Shown: positions 43,877-53,059 of the stretch, piece by piece | Numbering within the stretch: the stretch's first letter is position 1 | How the letters are laid out: each line of letters opens with the position of its first letter | Source of the DNA: Bradyrhizobium aeschynomenes | Lineage (GTDB): Bacteria > Pseudomonadota > Alphaproteobacteria > Rhizobiales > Xanthobacteraceae | Direction of reading: 5' to 3' | DNA length: 64,000 bases | Assembly (NCBI RefSeq): GCF_013178945.1 | Contig: NZ_JABFDM010000006.1 | Location: forward strand, 457,234 to 521,233 | Notes under the pieces: model-generated | Told to the model about the DNA's origin: nothing | Database searches by the model: none | Seen by the model: only the letters and a program-made list of their open reading frames with translations | Program-made: the position numbers and the translations under genes

Positions 43877-44620
43877 ATGCGTCCCTTGGTCCCCGGTTGG
43901 CTGCACATTCTTTCGCTGGTCTGTCTGGTCCTGGGCGTGCTTTGCGCCCTTGTCATTACGATCGACGTGATCCGGCATCCGCAGCAGATGTGGATCATGG
44001 ACGTGGTGTGGCCGACAACAGCGCTGTTCGGAAGCGTCTGGGTCGTCTGGCAGTACTTCTCCTACGGGCGGCTTGCGACCCGGGAGAAGATGCGAGCGGC
44101 CAAGAGCCATGACGCGCAGCCGCTGAACAAACGGCAAACTCCGTTCGCCATCATGGTCGCCAACGGCTCGCTTCACTGCGGCAGCGGATGCACGCTCGGC
44201 GACATCGTCGCGGAGTGGCTGGCGTTCGGTTTTCCTGCCATCGCCGTCGCTTTCGGCTGGACGAGCATCTTCTCTGAGAAGATGTTCGCGGTGTGGATCC
44301 TCGACTTCCTGCTCGCCTACGGATTCGGCATCCTGTTTCAGTACTTCACGATCGCGCCGATGCGGGGCCTGTCGTTTGGCCAGGGGCTCATCGCAGCCGT
44401 CAAGGCCGACACGATCTCGATCACCTCGTGGCAGGTCGGCATGTACGGCTTCATGGCGTTTGCCAACTTCTATATTTTCCGGCATGAGCTCGGCGTGCGA
44501 TTGGAGGTCGACAGCCCCGAGTTCTGGTTCATGATGCAGATCGCCATGCTGTTCGGGTTCGCGACGTCGTATCCGGCCAATTGGTGGCTGCTGTCTCGCG
44601 GCTTGAAGGAAAGGATGTAG
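43877..44620 (+). CDS. DUF4396 membrane protein
   Basis: 247 residues from ATG 43877 (MRPLVPGWLHILSLVCLVLG). Six hydrophobic segments with the family pattern VIRHPQQMWIMDVVWPTTAL and GSLHCGSGCTLGDIVAEWLA (conserved HCGSGC), FQYFTIAPMRGLSFGQGLIA and a C-terminal NWWLLSRGLKE. A TTG at 43808 gives a longer frame and has GAGG upstream, but it overlaps the EcfG-type promoter. The His/Cys cluster suggests metal binding; function unknown. Confidence 0.85.
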   Translation: MRPLVPGWLHILSLVCLVLGVLCALVITIDVIRHPQQMWIMDVVWPTTALFGSVWVVWQYFSYGRLATREKMRAAKSHDAQPLNKRQTPFAIMVANGSLHCGSGCTLGDIVAEWLAFGFPAIAVAFGWTSIFSEKMFAVWILDFLLAYGFGILFQYFTIAPMRGLSFGQGLIAAVKADTISITSWQVGMYGFMAFANFYIFRHELGVRLEVDSPEFWFMMQIAMLFGFATSYPANWWLLSRGLKERM

Positions 44621-44749
44621 CGGCGTTCGCGGCAGGCTCGTCCAGCCGCAGGGCGTTCGCACAGCCCCCCGAGACAGCTGAGCCCCACAAAACGTGTACG
44701 GTCGCGGACAAGGTCTGTACCGACCCGCTCCATGCGGGCGACGGCGGAT

Positions 44750-44774
44750 GGAACCAGCGCGTCGACAGAACATT
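44750..44774 (+). promoter_or_regulatory. candidate EcfG-type promoter of the split PQQ dehydrogenase operon
   Basis: GGAAC (44750-44754), 16 nt, CATT (44771-44774), ending 43 bp before the ATG at 44818. One mismatch from the GGAAC-N16-CGTT consensus. Confidence 0.35.
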
Positions 44775-44817
44775 CCTTCCCTGCTCGTTAGAAACGCTGC
44801 TGCCGCAAAGGCAGGCC

Positions 44818-45201
44818 ATGAAGCTTGGAAGTGTCGACTTGACCTCATCCCACCGCTACCCGCTCGGTCCGATCATTGTCCTCGTTGCAGCTGCCGCAGG
44901 CGTGCTGCTCGGACTCTACTACTATTTCACACCTCTGACGGGCATCACCGGAGCACCCGGCGTGCTGCTCGTCATCGGCTCGAGCGTGGCCCTCGTCCTC
45001 GACGCCTTCATCCTGTGGTTTGGCGGGCGCGGATGGCTGTTTGGGATGTTCTGGGTGCTTGGACTGCTCGGCGCGCTCGGCACGATCATCGCCGCCTGGT
45101 TTCTGCACGCGTGGTGGCTGGCGGCGGCGATCGTCTTCGTCTTCGCCGGATTGATCGTGACGCTTGCCGGCCCCTCCCAGCCCCGGAGGGCCGCCGCATG
45201 A
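44818..45201 (+). CDS. four-helix membrane protein, probable anchor of the adjacent PQQ dehydrogenase
   Basis: 127 residues, four transmembrane segments (GPIIVLVAAAAGVLLGLYYY, GAPGVLLVIGSSVALVLDAF, WLFGMFWVLGLLGALGTIIA, WWLAAAIVFVFAGLIVTLAG). Size and helix spacing resemble the N-terminal membrane domain of Gcd (compare residues 10-110 of the protein at 29170). ATG 44818 has AAAGG upstream. Its stop overlaps the start of the quinoprotein gene (ATGA). No family name known to me; the anchor role is inferred. Confidence 0.75.
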   Translation: MKLGSVDLTSSHRYPLGPIIVLVAAAAGVLLGLYYYFTPLTGITGAPGVLLVIGSSVALVLDAFILWFGGRGWLFGMFWVLGLLGALGTIIAAWFLHAWWLAAAIVFVFAGLIVTLAGPSQPRRAAA

Positions 45202-47336
45202 CGGCCCTCATGCTCCTCCGTGCCGTCCCGGCTGCGGCGCTTGGCCTGGCGCTGGTGGTCGCACTGCCGGCGGCCATCGCACAGAACGACACGAACAGTC
45301 CGGGCGCGACCTCGGGCGGCATCCCCGGCCTGGAACAGAATCGGCCATCGGGCCCAGGCTCGGAGCCGCCGCGCGGCAATGTTGTCGCCCCGTCGTCTGC
45401 CCCGGCCAGCAACCCGTCGTCGACCACCGACGCCGCCGCTCAGCAGCCGTCCGGAAACCTGCCCGCACCGAAACAGATCCCGCTCGTGCCGGCCCATTCC
45501 ACCTGGAATACGTTCCACGGCCAGCTCAACGCGCAGAAATATTCTCCGCTGACCCAGATCACAGCCGACAACGTCAAGTCGCTGGTGAAGGTCTGGGAGT
45601 ATCACACCGGCGATATGTCGGACGGTTCGGGCGACCGGCCGACCAGCGTCTGGTCCGCCACGCCCATTTTCGCCAATGACACGCTCTACATCGGCACGCC
45701 GTTCTATCGCGTGATTGCGCTGGATCCCGGGACCGGCAAGGTCAAATGGACCTTCGATTCCAAGTCGACGCTGAAGGCGTTGACGCAGCCTGCGCTGAAG
45801 AACCGCGGCGTCGCCTACTGGCAGTCGCCGAACCCCGTTGCCGGCCAGCCGTGCCAGAAGATCGTCTATCTCGGCACCATGGACGCGCAGCTGTTCGCGA
45901 TGGACGCCGACACCGGCAAGCTCTGCAGCGGCTTCGCCAACAACGGCGTGCTCAACGTCGATCAGTGGAACGACGTCAACAACAAATATCCGCTGTCGCT
46001 ACTGCAGCCGCCGACCGTCGCCGGCAATCACGTGATCATGGGCTGGGCCGGCAAGGACTGGGCCTACGCCGAAGCCCCTCCGGGCACTGTCTTCTCCGTC
46101 GATCCGCAGACCGGCCAACGGCAATGGTCGTTCGCCGCGCTGCCGCCCGAGATCGCGCCGCGTACCGGCACCGCCAATGTCTGGACGGGCATGTCGGTCG
46201 ACGAGGGACTGGGACTGATCTATCTTCCGGTCTCCAGCCCCTCCCCCAACTACTGGGGCGGCAACCGCACCGAGAAGATCCCGCTCGCCACCTCGACGAC
46301 GGCGCTCAACCTCGAAACCGGCGAGGTCGTATGGTCGCGCCAATGGGTGCATCACGATATCTGGGACTACGACATCAACTCCGCGCCGACCTTGATGGAC
46401 ATCACCGTCAACGGGCAGCAGATCCCGGCCTTGATGCAGGCGACCAAGATGGGCTTCCTGTTCGTCGTCGACCGCCGCACCGGCAAGGACGTCTGGCCGA
46501 TCGAGGAGCGCAAGGTGCCCGGCGGCGACGGTTCGATCCAGGGCGAAGTCTACGCGCCGACGCAGCCCTTCCCGACCAAGCCGGCGCCACTGCTGGATCA
46601 ATCCAAGAAGCCTCCGATCTGGTGGGTCGCCGACGCAATCGGGCTCGGCCAATGCTCGCGGCTGTGGAAGAGCCTCGACTACGCCGGCATGTACTCGCCG
46701 CCGACGCACAACAACAATGGCGTGCTCGCCTATCCCGACTCGGCCGGCGGCGTGCAATGGGGCGGCGTCGCCTTCGATCCGCGCGGCGAGACTGCCATCG
46801 TCAACTTCTCGCACGTCGTGCAATCCATCAAGCTGTACCCAAGGAAGGAATATGAGAAGCTTGCCGGCGGCTCGGGCAACGAGCAGGGCTTCTATCCGCA
46901 AGAAGGCGCGCCCTACGGCATGTCGCTCGACAACGCGCTGAACTGGCTCGGCATGCCCTGCTGGGCCCCGCCGTTCGGCGAGATCGCCGCCATCGACATG
47001 TCCACCGGCGACATCAAGTGGCGCCGTCCGATCGGTGCCTCGCAGAAGTGGGGCTTCTACATGCCGGAGTCGATGGGCTCGGTGACGATCGGCGGTCCCG
47101 CGGTGACGGCCGGAGGCGTGATCTTCATCGGCGCCTCAATGGACGCCAAGGTCCGGGCCTACGCGCTCGCCGACGGCAAGGAGCTCTGGTCCGACATCGT
47201 CCAGGCGCCCGCGGTCGCCAATCCCGCCGTCTACGAGTATAAGGGCCGCGAATACGTCGCCTTCATCGCCGGCGGAAATACGATCCTCAAGGACCAGGTC
47301 GGCGATCAGGTCGCCGTCTATGCCTTGCCGAAATAG
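45198..47336 (+). CDS. periplasmic PQQ-dependent glucose-dehydrogenase-type quinoprotein
   Basis: 712 residues. Signal peptide (MTALMLLRAVPAAALGLALV, cut near AIAQ) then a Pro/Ser linker and an eight-bladed propeller from about residue 95. Motifs: KVWEYHTGDMSDG, NRGVAYWQSP, the catalytic region HHDIWDYDINSAPTLMD and QATKMGFLFVVDRRTGKDVW with the PQQ-contacting Lys. Closest in plan to the Gcd propeller but without its N-terminal helices. Those are replaced by the separate 127-residue membrane protein translated just upstream. Substrate (glucose or another aldose/polyol) is not determined. Confidence 0.92.
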   Translation: MTALMLLRAVPAAALGLALVVALPAAIAQNDTNSPGATSGGIPGLEQNRPSGPGSEPPRGNVVAPSSAPASNPSSTTDAAAQQPSGNLPAPKQIPLVPAHSTWNTFHGQLNAQKYSPLTQITADNVKSLVKVWEYHTGDMSDGSGDRPTSVWSATPIFANDTLYIGTPFYRVIALDPGTGKVKWTFDSKSTLKALTQPALKNRGVAYWQSPNPVAGQPCQKIVYLGTMDAQLFAMDADTGKLCSGFANNGVLNVDQWNDVNNKYPLSLLQPPTVAGNHVIMGWAGKDWAYAEAPPGTVFSVDPQTGQRQWSFAALPPEIAPRTGTANVWTGMSVDEGLGLIYLPVSSPSPNYWGGNRTEKIPLATSTTALNLETGEVVWSRQWVHHDIWDYDINSAPTLMDITVNGQQIPALMQATKMGFLFVVDRRTGKDVWPIEERKVPGGDGSIQGEVYAPTQPFPTKPAPLLDQSKKPPIWWVADAIGLGQCSRLWKSLDYAGMYSPPTHNNNGVLAYPDSAGGVQWGGVAFDPRGETAIVNFSHVVQSIKLYPRKEYEKLAGGSGNEQGFYPQEGAPYGMSLDNALNWLGMPCWAPPFGEIAAIDMSTGDIKWRRPIGASQKWGFYMPESMGSVTIGGPAVTAGGVIFIGASMDAKVRAYALADGKELWSDIVQAPAVANPAVYEYKGREYVAFIAGGNTILKDQVGDQVAVYALPK

Positions 47337-47612
47337 CATCGTGCCCCGACCGGACGATCGAGGGCGTATCGCGTGTTCATCAGAGCGTCTCCTTTCGAGC
47401 CTTGAGACCGTTGGACGCGATGCGACGTTCCGGCGGCCAATCATTGTGTTGCGAGATCCCAGGTAGGACATGCCGAGCTCTTTCCCGCTTCGTGAGGGAT
47501 GCGTCGGATCGCCGCGGTTATTGTCGGACATACGATGAATTCCTATCCATAGGACCGGATCCGCTCGTCAGAAAGTCGAGCACAGGTAGGCGATCGTCGC
47601 GGGGGGCACGTT

Positions 47613-48758
47613 GTGGAGACCAAACGTGATTTGCGCCTCGACTTCTTCCGAGGGCTCGCGTTGTGGCTCATTTTCCTCGACCATATTCCCTCGAACGTCG
47701 TCAACTCGTTTACGATCCGGAACTTCGGATTCAGTGACGCCACCGAGATATTCGTCTTCATCTCGGGCTATACCGCTGCCTACGTGTACGGCGCAGCGAT
47801 GAACCAGCATGGTTTCCTCGTGGCTGGCGCGCGAATCCTGCGTCGCACCTGGCAGATCTATGTCGCTCATGTCTTCCTGTTCTGCGTCTATCTGGCGCAG
47901 ATCGCCTATGTTGCCCGCAGCTTCAGGAATACGCTGTATTCCGAGGAGATGGGCGTGTTCGAGTTCCTGCGCGACCCGGACGTAACGCTGATTGAAGCGC
48001 TTCTGCTGAGATTCAAGCCGGCCAACATGGACGTGCTGCCGCTCTACATCGCGCTCCTGGTGGGGTTCGCCCCGCTGCTCTGGCTGCTGCTGCGCCGTCC
48101 CACCCTCGCACTCCTCGGCAGCATCGCGATCTACGGCGTGACGCGGATGCTTGATCTCAACATTCCGGCCTATCCGAGCGGCCACTGGGTTTTCAATCCT
48201 TTTGCCTGGCAGCTGCTGTTCAGCTTCGGTGCCTGGTGCGCGCTCGGCGGCGCCGACCAGCTTCGCGGATTGCTCCTGTCACGTGCCGTCCTGGCCGCTT
48301 CGGTGGCCTACCTGTCGGTGTCCCTGGCGATCGTCGTCACATGGCATGTTCCGGCCTGGACCGTTTTCGTCCCGAGGTGGCTGGCCGAATGGATGTATCC
48401 GATCGACAAGACCAGCCTCGACCCGCTGCGCATCCTGCACTTCCTGGCCCTAACGGTATTGGTCGTGCGTCTTCTGCCGCGCGACTGGCCCTACTTGCGT
48501 TCATCCTGCCTCCGTCCCCTCGTACTGTGTGGCCAGCACTCGCTCGAAATCTTCTGTTTCGGCGTCTTCCTGTCGTTTGCCGCACACTTCATCATCATCG
48601 AAACGCACGGCGGCATCGTCCTGCAGCTGTTCGTCAGCTTTGCCGGCATGCTGCTGATGACCATAGCGGCGGCAGTCATGGACTGGTTCAAGCACATTGA
48701 CGGGCGGAGCCGAGCAGTGCAATCGACCCGCGCCGGACCGGCAAGGAGTTCGCCATGA
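47613..48758 (+). CDS. opgC: OpgC-type membrane acyltransferase (periplasmic glucan modification)
   Basis: 381 residues, about ten transmembrane helices. METKRDLRLDFFRGLALWLI, FLDHIPSNVVNSFTIRNFGF and SDATEIFVFISGYTAAYVYG match the OpgC_C family, which adds succinyl groups to osmoregulated periplasmic glucans. Start GTG 47613 with GGGGGG about 7 nt upstream. Overlaps the following SGNH gene by 4 bp (ATGA). Glucan backbone genes (opgGH, ndvB) are not in the window. Confidence 0.9.
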   Translation: METKRDLRLDFFRGLALWLIFLDHIPSNVVNSFTIRNFGFSDATEIFVFISGYTAAYVYGAAMNQHGFLVAGARILRRTWQIYVAHVFLFCVYLAQIAYVARSFRNTLYSEEMGVFEFLRDPDVTLIEALLLRFKPANMDVLPLYIALLVGFAPLLWLLLRRPTLALLGSIAIYGVTRMLDLNIPAYPSGHWVFNPFAWQLLFSFGAWCALGGADQLRGLLLSRAVLAASVAYLSVSLAIVVTWHVPAWTVFVPRWLAEWMYPIDKTSLDPLRILHFLALTVLVVRLLPRDWPYLRSSCLRPLVLCGQHSLEIFCFGVFLSFAAHFIIIETHGGIVLQLFVSFAGMLLMTIAAAVMDWFKHIDGRSRAVQSTRAGPARSSP

Positions 48759-49525
48759 GACGCGTCATTCTGCTTGCGGCGAGCCTCTCTATGGTTGCGG
48801 CGCTTCCGCTGCCAGCGACAGCCGCCGCCGGCGGGCAAGCCGCCTGCCCCGTTGCGGACGATCTGGTTCAGGCGACGTTCCCGATGCCGAATGCGAGATC
48901 AGCGGCAATGGCGCAGCGCCTCGACATCGCCGTGGTCGGAAGCGGCTCATCCATGCTCGCGGGCAAGGCTGGACCAGATCGCGCGTATCCGAAGCAGCTC
49001 GAGTCTGCTCTTGCGGCCCAACTGCCGGGAGTCGCAGTCGACGTGATCGTGTATGCGCGATCGCAGGAGAGCGCGTCCGAGCAGGAGCGCAGCATCGTCC
49101 AACTGCTTGCAGCACGGAAGCCCAGTCTGGTGATCTGGCAGACGGGCACCGTCGACGCTATCCGGGTTGTCGACGCCGAGGAGTTCGGTAGCGCGGTCGA
49201 ACGTGGTGTCGCAGCCCTTCAGGCCCAAAACGTCGACGTGGTTCTCATGAACATGCAGTTCAGCCCCAGAACCCAGGCCATGATTGCGCTCGGTCCGTAT
49301 GCCGATCAGATCCGGCACCTCGCGCTACAAAACTCTGCGAACCTGTTCGATCGTCTTGCCGTGATGAAGGACTGGAATGAACGGGGCACGTTCGACCTTT
49401 CTGCGGAGACCCACAGCACCGACGTGGCCGAGGAGGTCCACGCCTGCATCGGCAAGCTGCTGGCCCGCCTGATCGTCCAGGGTATGGCCACGGCGTCCCA
49501 TTCCAATTCGCCGGCGACCGAATAG
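48755..49525 (+). CDS. secreted SGNH/GDSL-type hydrolase
   Basis: 256 residues. Signal peptide MRRVILLAASLSMVAALPLP; SGNH blocks IAVVGSGSSMLAGK (block I, with the Ser in G-S-S), VIVYARSQESASE (Gly replaced), VIWQTGTVDAIRV (block III, N replaced by T), and a C-terminal DVAEEVHACIG with His (block V). The catalytic Ser and His are plausible; blocks II-III are degenerate. Its start overlaps the OpgC gene stop, so the two proteins probably act together on a periplasmic glucan or its acyl groups. Confidence 0.82.
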   Translation: MRRVILLAASLSMVAALPLPATAAAGGQAACPVADDLVQATFPMPNARSAAMAQRLDIAVVGSGSSMLAGKAGPDRAYPKQLESALAAQLPGVAVDVIVYARSQESASEQERSIVQLLAARKPSLVIWQTGTVDAIRVVDAEEFGSAVERGVAALQAQNVDVVLMNMQFSPRTQAMIALGPYADQIRHLALQNSANLFDRLAVMKDWNERGTFDLSAETHSTDVAEEVHACIGKLLARLIVQGMATASHSNSPATE

Positions 49526-49610
49526 CGCGGTGCTCTCCAAGCGAGCGAGGCCTCACGAGACGCCTCGATGGATGACTGCCGGACATACCTCCTGACGACA
49601 CGGACCACGC

Positions 49611-50861
49611 ATGACACGGATTGCGATCCACACACTTGGGACCCGCGGCGACGTGCAGCCCTTCGTCGCGCTCGGACGTGGCTTGCAGAACGCCGGGATC
49701 GACGTTTCGTTCGCGACGGCACCGCAGTTCAAACCGCTCGTATGCGCTCATGGCTTGCCGTTTCACGCCTTGCCCGGAGATCTAGTCGATCTCGTTCATA
49801 CTCCGCTCGCCCATGCCGCGATGTCCGGCCACCACAAGCTACTCGCCAGCTTTCGGCTGATGGCGGGATTGGGTCCGCTGTTTCGATCGCTGCTCGACGC
49901 GCAATGGGATGCGGCGCAGGACACGGACGCCATCGTCTATCATCCAAAAGCCATAGGCGGCGTGCACATCGCCGAGAAGCTCGGCATCCCCGCTTTCGTC
50001 GCGCTGCCGTTGCCAGCCCTGTCGTCAACAGGGGCCTTCCCCAGTCCTCTCTTGCCGTTCTCTGACCTGGGGCCACTGAACCGCGCGAGCCACGCTCTGG
50101 TGATCCGTTACGGCGACCTCCCCTTTCGCAGGACGGTCGCCAGATGGCGTGAGCAGGTTCTCGGCTTGCCGCCGAAATCGGATTGGCTGACCTTGCGCGG
50201 CCGCCCCATCGCCAGGCTCTATCCCTACAGCCCTGCCGTGGTGCCAGTCGCCAACGATTGGGACAACACGGCTCACGTTACGGGATACTGGTTTCTCGAT
50301 GACGTCGGAGGATGGACGCCGCCGCCCGAACTCGCTGCCTTCCTCCAAGCCGGACCGCCGCCGGTGTATGTCGGTTTCGGCAGCTTGCCCTCTCCGGACG
50401 CTGAGCGGATCACCGCCGTCATCATCGACGCCCTGACTCGTGCTGGCCAGCGCGGTATTCTGGCGACGGGATGGGGCGGAATGGCAATGCGACGAACGCC
50501 CGAGCACATCCACATGCTGAACGAGGCGCCGCACGCCTGGCTGTTCTCCCGCATGGCCGCGGTCGTTCATCATGGCGGCGCAGGCACCACTGCGGCCGGT
50601 CTCCGCGCCGGGCGCCCCAGCGTCATCTGTCCGATTTTCGGCGATCAGCCATTCTGGGGCCGTGCGGTCCATCGGCTGGGCGCCGGACCTGCTCCAATTC
50701 CCCATCAAGAGCTGACGCCGGAACGTCTCGCCACCGCCATCAGCCGCGCCGTCAATGACCCCATCATGCGACGCCGCGCCTCGGGGATCGCGAGGATCAT
50801 CCAGCAGGAGGACGGCGTCGCCGAGGCGGTCGGGCTGATCAAGGCCCATGGGGTCCGTTGA
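49611..50861 (+). CDS. GT1 family glycosyltransferase (sterol/lipid glucosyltransferase-like)
   Basis: 416 residues, GT-B fold. N-terminal HTLGTRGDVQPFVALGRGLQ is the typical lipid/sterol glucosyltransferase start. The C-terminal nucleotide-sugar region is VVHHGGAGTTAAGLRAGRPS and ICPIFGDQPFWGRAVHRLGA. Uses UDP-glucose or another NDP-sugar; acceptor is probably a lipid, by family. ATG 49611 follows the SGNH gene by 85 bp. May belong to the envelope-glycan cluster with OpgC. Confidence 0.9.
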   Translation: MTRIAIHTLGTRGDVQPFVALGRGLQNAGIDVSFATAPQFKPLVCAHGLPFHALPGDLVDLVHTPLAHAAMSGHHKLLASFRLMAGLGPLFRSLLDAQWDAAQDTDAIVYHPKAIGGVHIAEKLGIPAFVALPLPALSSTGAFPSPLLPFSDLGPLNRASHALVIRYGDLPFRRTVARWREQVLGLPPKSDWLTLRGRPIARLYPYSPAVVPVANDWDNTAHVTGYWFLDDVGGWTPPPELAAFLQAGPPPVYVGFGSLPSPDAERITAVIIDALTRAGQRGILATGWGGMAMRRTPEHIHMLNEAPHAWLFSRMAAVVHHGGAGTTAAGLRAGRPSVICPIFGDQPFWGRAVHRLGAGPAPIPHQELTPERLATAISRAVNDPIMRRRASGIARIIQQEDGVAEAVGLIKAHGVR

Positions 50862-51037
50862 AGCGGGAGCACACAGTCCAAGCAAAATGCTCGCGCTCCA
50901 AGCGAAAGCATTGTCCACAAGGACACCGCCCGAGGCACTCTCCACAGCATCGCCGGCATCGAGCCGCAACAATTGGCCGCATCTCCTCGGGGCGGCATGA
51001 TTTGATTGCCTGCGCGGCGAGTGTCATACACGACACA

Positions 51038-52201
51038 ATGTCACGTTCATTGCCCTCTGCGTTCCATCGTCTCGTCGCGAGCCAGGCCGGCGCTGGCATC
51101 ATCCTGATGATTTCAGCCACCGCTGCGCTGATCGTCGCCAATACTCCGGCTTCAGAAGTCTACTTCGCTTCACTCCAACGCTACGTCGCCGGACTTTCGA
51201 TCCTGCACTGGATCAACGACGCGCTGATGGCGGTGTTCTTCCTGCTCGTCGGGCTCGAGATCAAGCGGGAGTTCCTGGATGGGCAGCTCTCGACCTGGCC
51301 GCGGCGGGTGTTGCCGGCATTCGCAGCAACCGGCGGCATGGTCGTTCCAGCGCTTGTCTACATCGGCTTCAACCTGAACACCGCGGAGACCTTTCGCGGA
51401 TGGGCAATCCCGACCGCCACCGACATCGCGTTTGCACTCGGGGCGCTGGCCCTGCTCGGCTCGCGCGTGCCGAGCTCGCTCAAGGTCTTCCTGACCGCGC
51501 TGGCCATTCTCGACGACCTCGGCGCCGTCACGGTCATTGCGGTGTTCTACACGGATCACCTCGCGCTCGGATGGCTTGCCGCAGCGGGCGCCGTTCTGGC
51601 TGTGCTGATCGTCTTGAATCAGACCGGCGTCGCGCGGCTCTCGGCCTACCTCGTTCTCGGCGCCGCACTCTGGATCTTCACGCTGAAGTCCGGCGTCCAC
51701 GCCACGCTCGCCGGTGTCGCGCTGGCCTGGACAATTCCGGCCTCCCCGAGCAAGCACTCTCCGCTCCTCACGCTGGAGCACGCGATCCAGCCCTGGGTCG
51801 CCTTCGCGATCCTGCCCATCTTCGCTTTTGCCAATGCCGGCGTCTCCCTGGCCGGGATGAGCTGGGATGTCCTCAAGCAACCCGTGACCCTCGGCATCAT
51901 CGCGGGCTTGTTCGTCGGCAAGCAGACCGGCATCTTTGCCACAACGTGGCTTGCGATACGTCTTCAGCTGGCGCGCCTGCCCGAAGGGGCCGACTGGCGC
52001 CAAGTCTACGGCATCGCGGTCCTCTGCGGCATCGGCTTCACGATGAGTCTGTTTATCGGATTGCTGGCATTTCCCGGTGCCGAAGCCCTTCAGAACGAGG
52101 TCAAGGTCGGCGTCCTCCTGGGCTCGCTGCTGTCGGGCCTGTTCGGCATGGCGCTGCTGAGTTGGCCTGGACGTGGCAAAGCCGCCGAACAGACGATATG
52201 A
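51038..52201 (+). CDS. nhaA: Na+/H+ antiporter NhaA
   Basis: 387 residues, the usual NhaA length, 12 helices. HWINDALMAVFFLLVGLEIK, REFLDGQLSTWPRRVLP, the pore Asp in ATDIAFALGALALLG and the paired Asp in LAILDDLGAVTVIAVFY are all present. Exports Na+/Li+ against two H+. ATG 51038 starts the conserved region; the longer frame upstream is unsupported and there is no strong ribosome-binding site. Confidence 0.95.
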   Translation: MSRSLPSAFHRLVASQAGAGIILMISATAALIVANTPASEVYFASLQRYVAGLSILHWINDALMAVFFLLVGLEIKREFLDGQLSTWPRRVLPAFAATGGMVVPALVYIGFNLNTAETFRGWAIPTATDIAFALGALALLGSRVPSSLKVFLTALAILDDLGAVTVIAVFYTDHLALGWLAAAGAVLAVLIVLNQTGVARLSAYLVLGAALWIFTLKSGVHATLAGVALAWTIPASPSKHSPLLTLEHAIQPWVAFAILPIFAFANAGVSLAGMSWDVLKQPVTLGIIAGLFVGKQTGIFATTWLAIRLQLARLPEGADWRQVYGIAVLCGIGFTMSLFIGLLAFPGAEALQNEVKVGVLLGSLLSGLFGMALLSWPGRGKAAEQTI

Positions 52202-52340
52202 GATCTGGACTCCTGCGGCGTCGGGAGGTTGCTTCCTGGGATCGTCAACCTCGCACAGCCACCATGCTGCGCGCGAGGGCCGCCCGATGCGGACCGCTGC
52301 TGGCCCGACTCTTGCTTTTCCTTCTGCGAGGAGGACCGCA

Positions 52341-52586
52341 ATGCTCGGCATTCCCCGTCGCTACAGCCACTTCGTCTTTGCGGCTATTCAGTCCGGACTG
52401 ACCTGCTTCGTCGCCGCCGGCATCGCCAGCCTTCCATCCTTTGCGATGGGCGACTTCCTCTCGAACTGGCTGTCGTCATGGCTGATGGCCTGGGCCACGA
52501 TGTTGCCGATCGTCGTCATGGCTGCGCCAGGCATCAGGTCGCTGGCCGTCGTCCTGACGCGGGACGAGCAGCCAGACCCGAAGTAA
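52341..52586 (+). CDS. DUF2798 small membrane protein
   Basis: 81 residues, two transmembrane helices: HFVFAAIQSGLTCFVAAGIA and SSWLMAWATMLPIVVMAAPG, the DUF2798 pattern with a conserved N/Q-rich turn (FLSNWLSSWLMAW). ATG 52341 has GAGGAGGA 7 nt upstream. Unknown function; lies 139 bp after nhaA. Confidence 0.88.
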   Translation: MLGIPRRYSHFVFAAIQSGLTCFVAAGIASLPSFAMGDFLSNWLSSWLMAWATMLPIVVMAAPGIRSLAVVLTRDEQPDPK

Positions 52587-53059
52587 CGCCGGCCTGAGGG
52601 GGCGCACCGACACCTTCCCAACATCGTCGCCATCGACGTGCTGAACGCGGGGCTGGTCGCAACGCCGTCGTGAGACATCGTCATCGACACATCTCTCCAC
52701 ATGTCAAACAGCGGGCATCGCTGAGCCGTCTCGCGGCCGCATGCGCCCGAGCTTTGCCGGCCTCGATGCAGCGTCGAGCGGAGAACACGAGAAACTGGTG
52801 GGCGAGCTCGGCAATCACGCCGAGAGGCCATGGGTGATCAGCGGAATCGTTGTCACGGCACTGCAGGTCGAAAATTCCAGCCCCCAGACACCAATGGTGC
52901 TGCTGCACATCGAACCGCGGCTTCGAAGCGGCCCTGCAATCGGCAGCTACTGCCAACACAACACCTGACCGCGAACACGTCGCGTCCTTCATCCCTCCGC
53001 AAGTCCAAAGATCAAAACTAGGAACGCGTCCCCTCTTGGTCTTGCTGGCCGGGTCCGCT
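52587..53059. other. intergenic, no gene seen
   Basis: 473 bp between convergent genes. Several open frames of 60-100 codons cross it on both strands, but none starts behind a ribosome-binding site or resembles a family. It could be decayed coding DNA. Confidence 0.4.
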
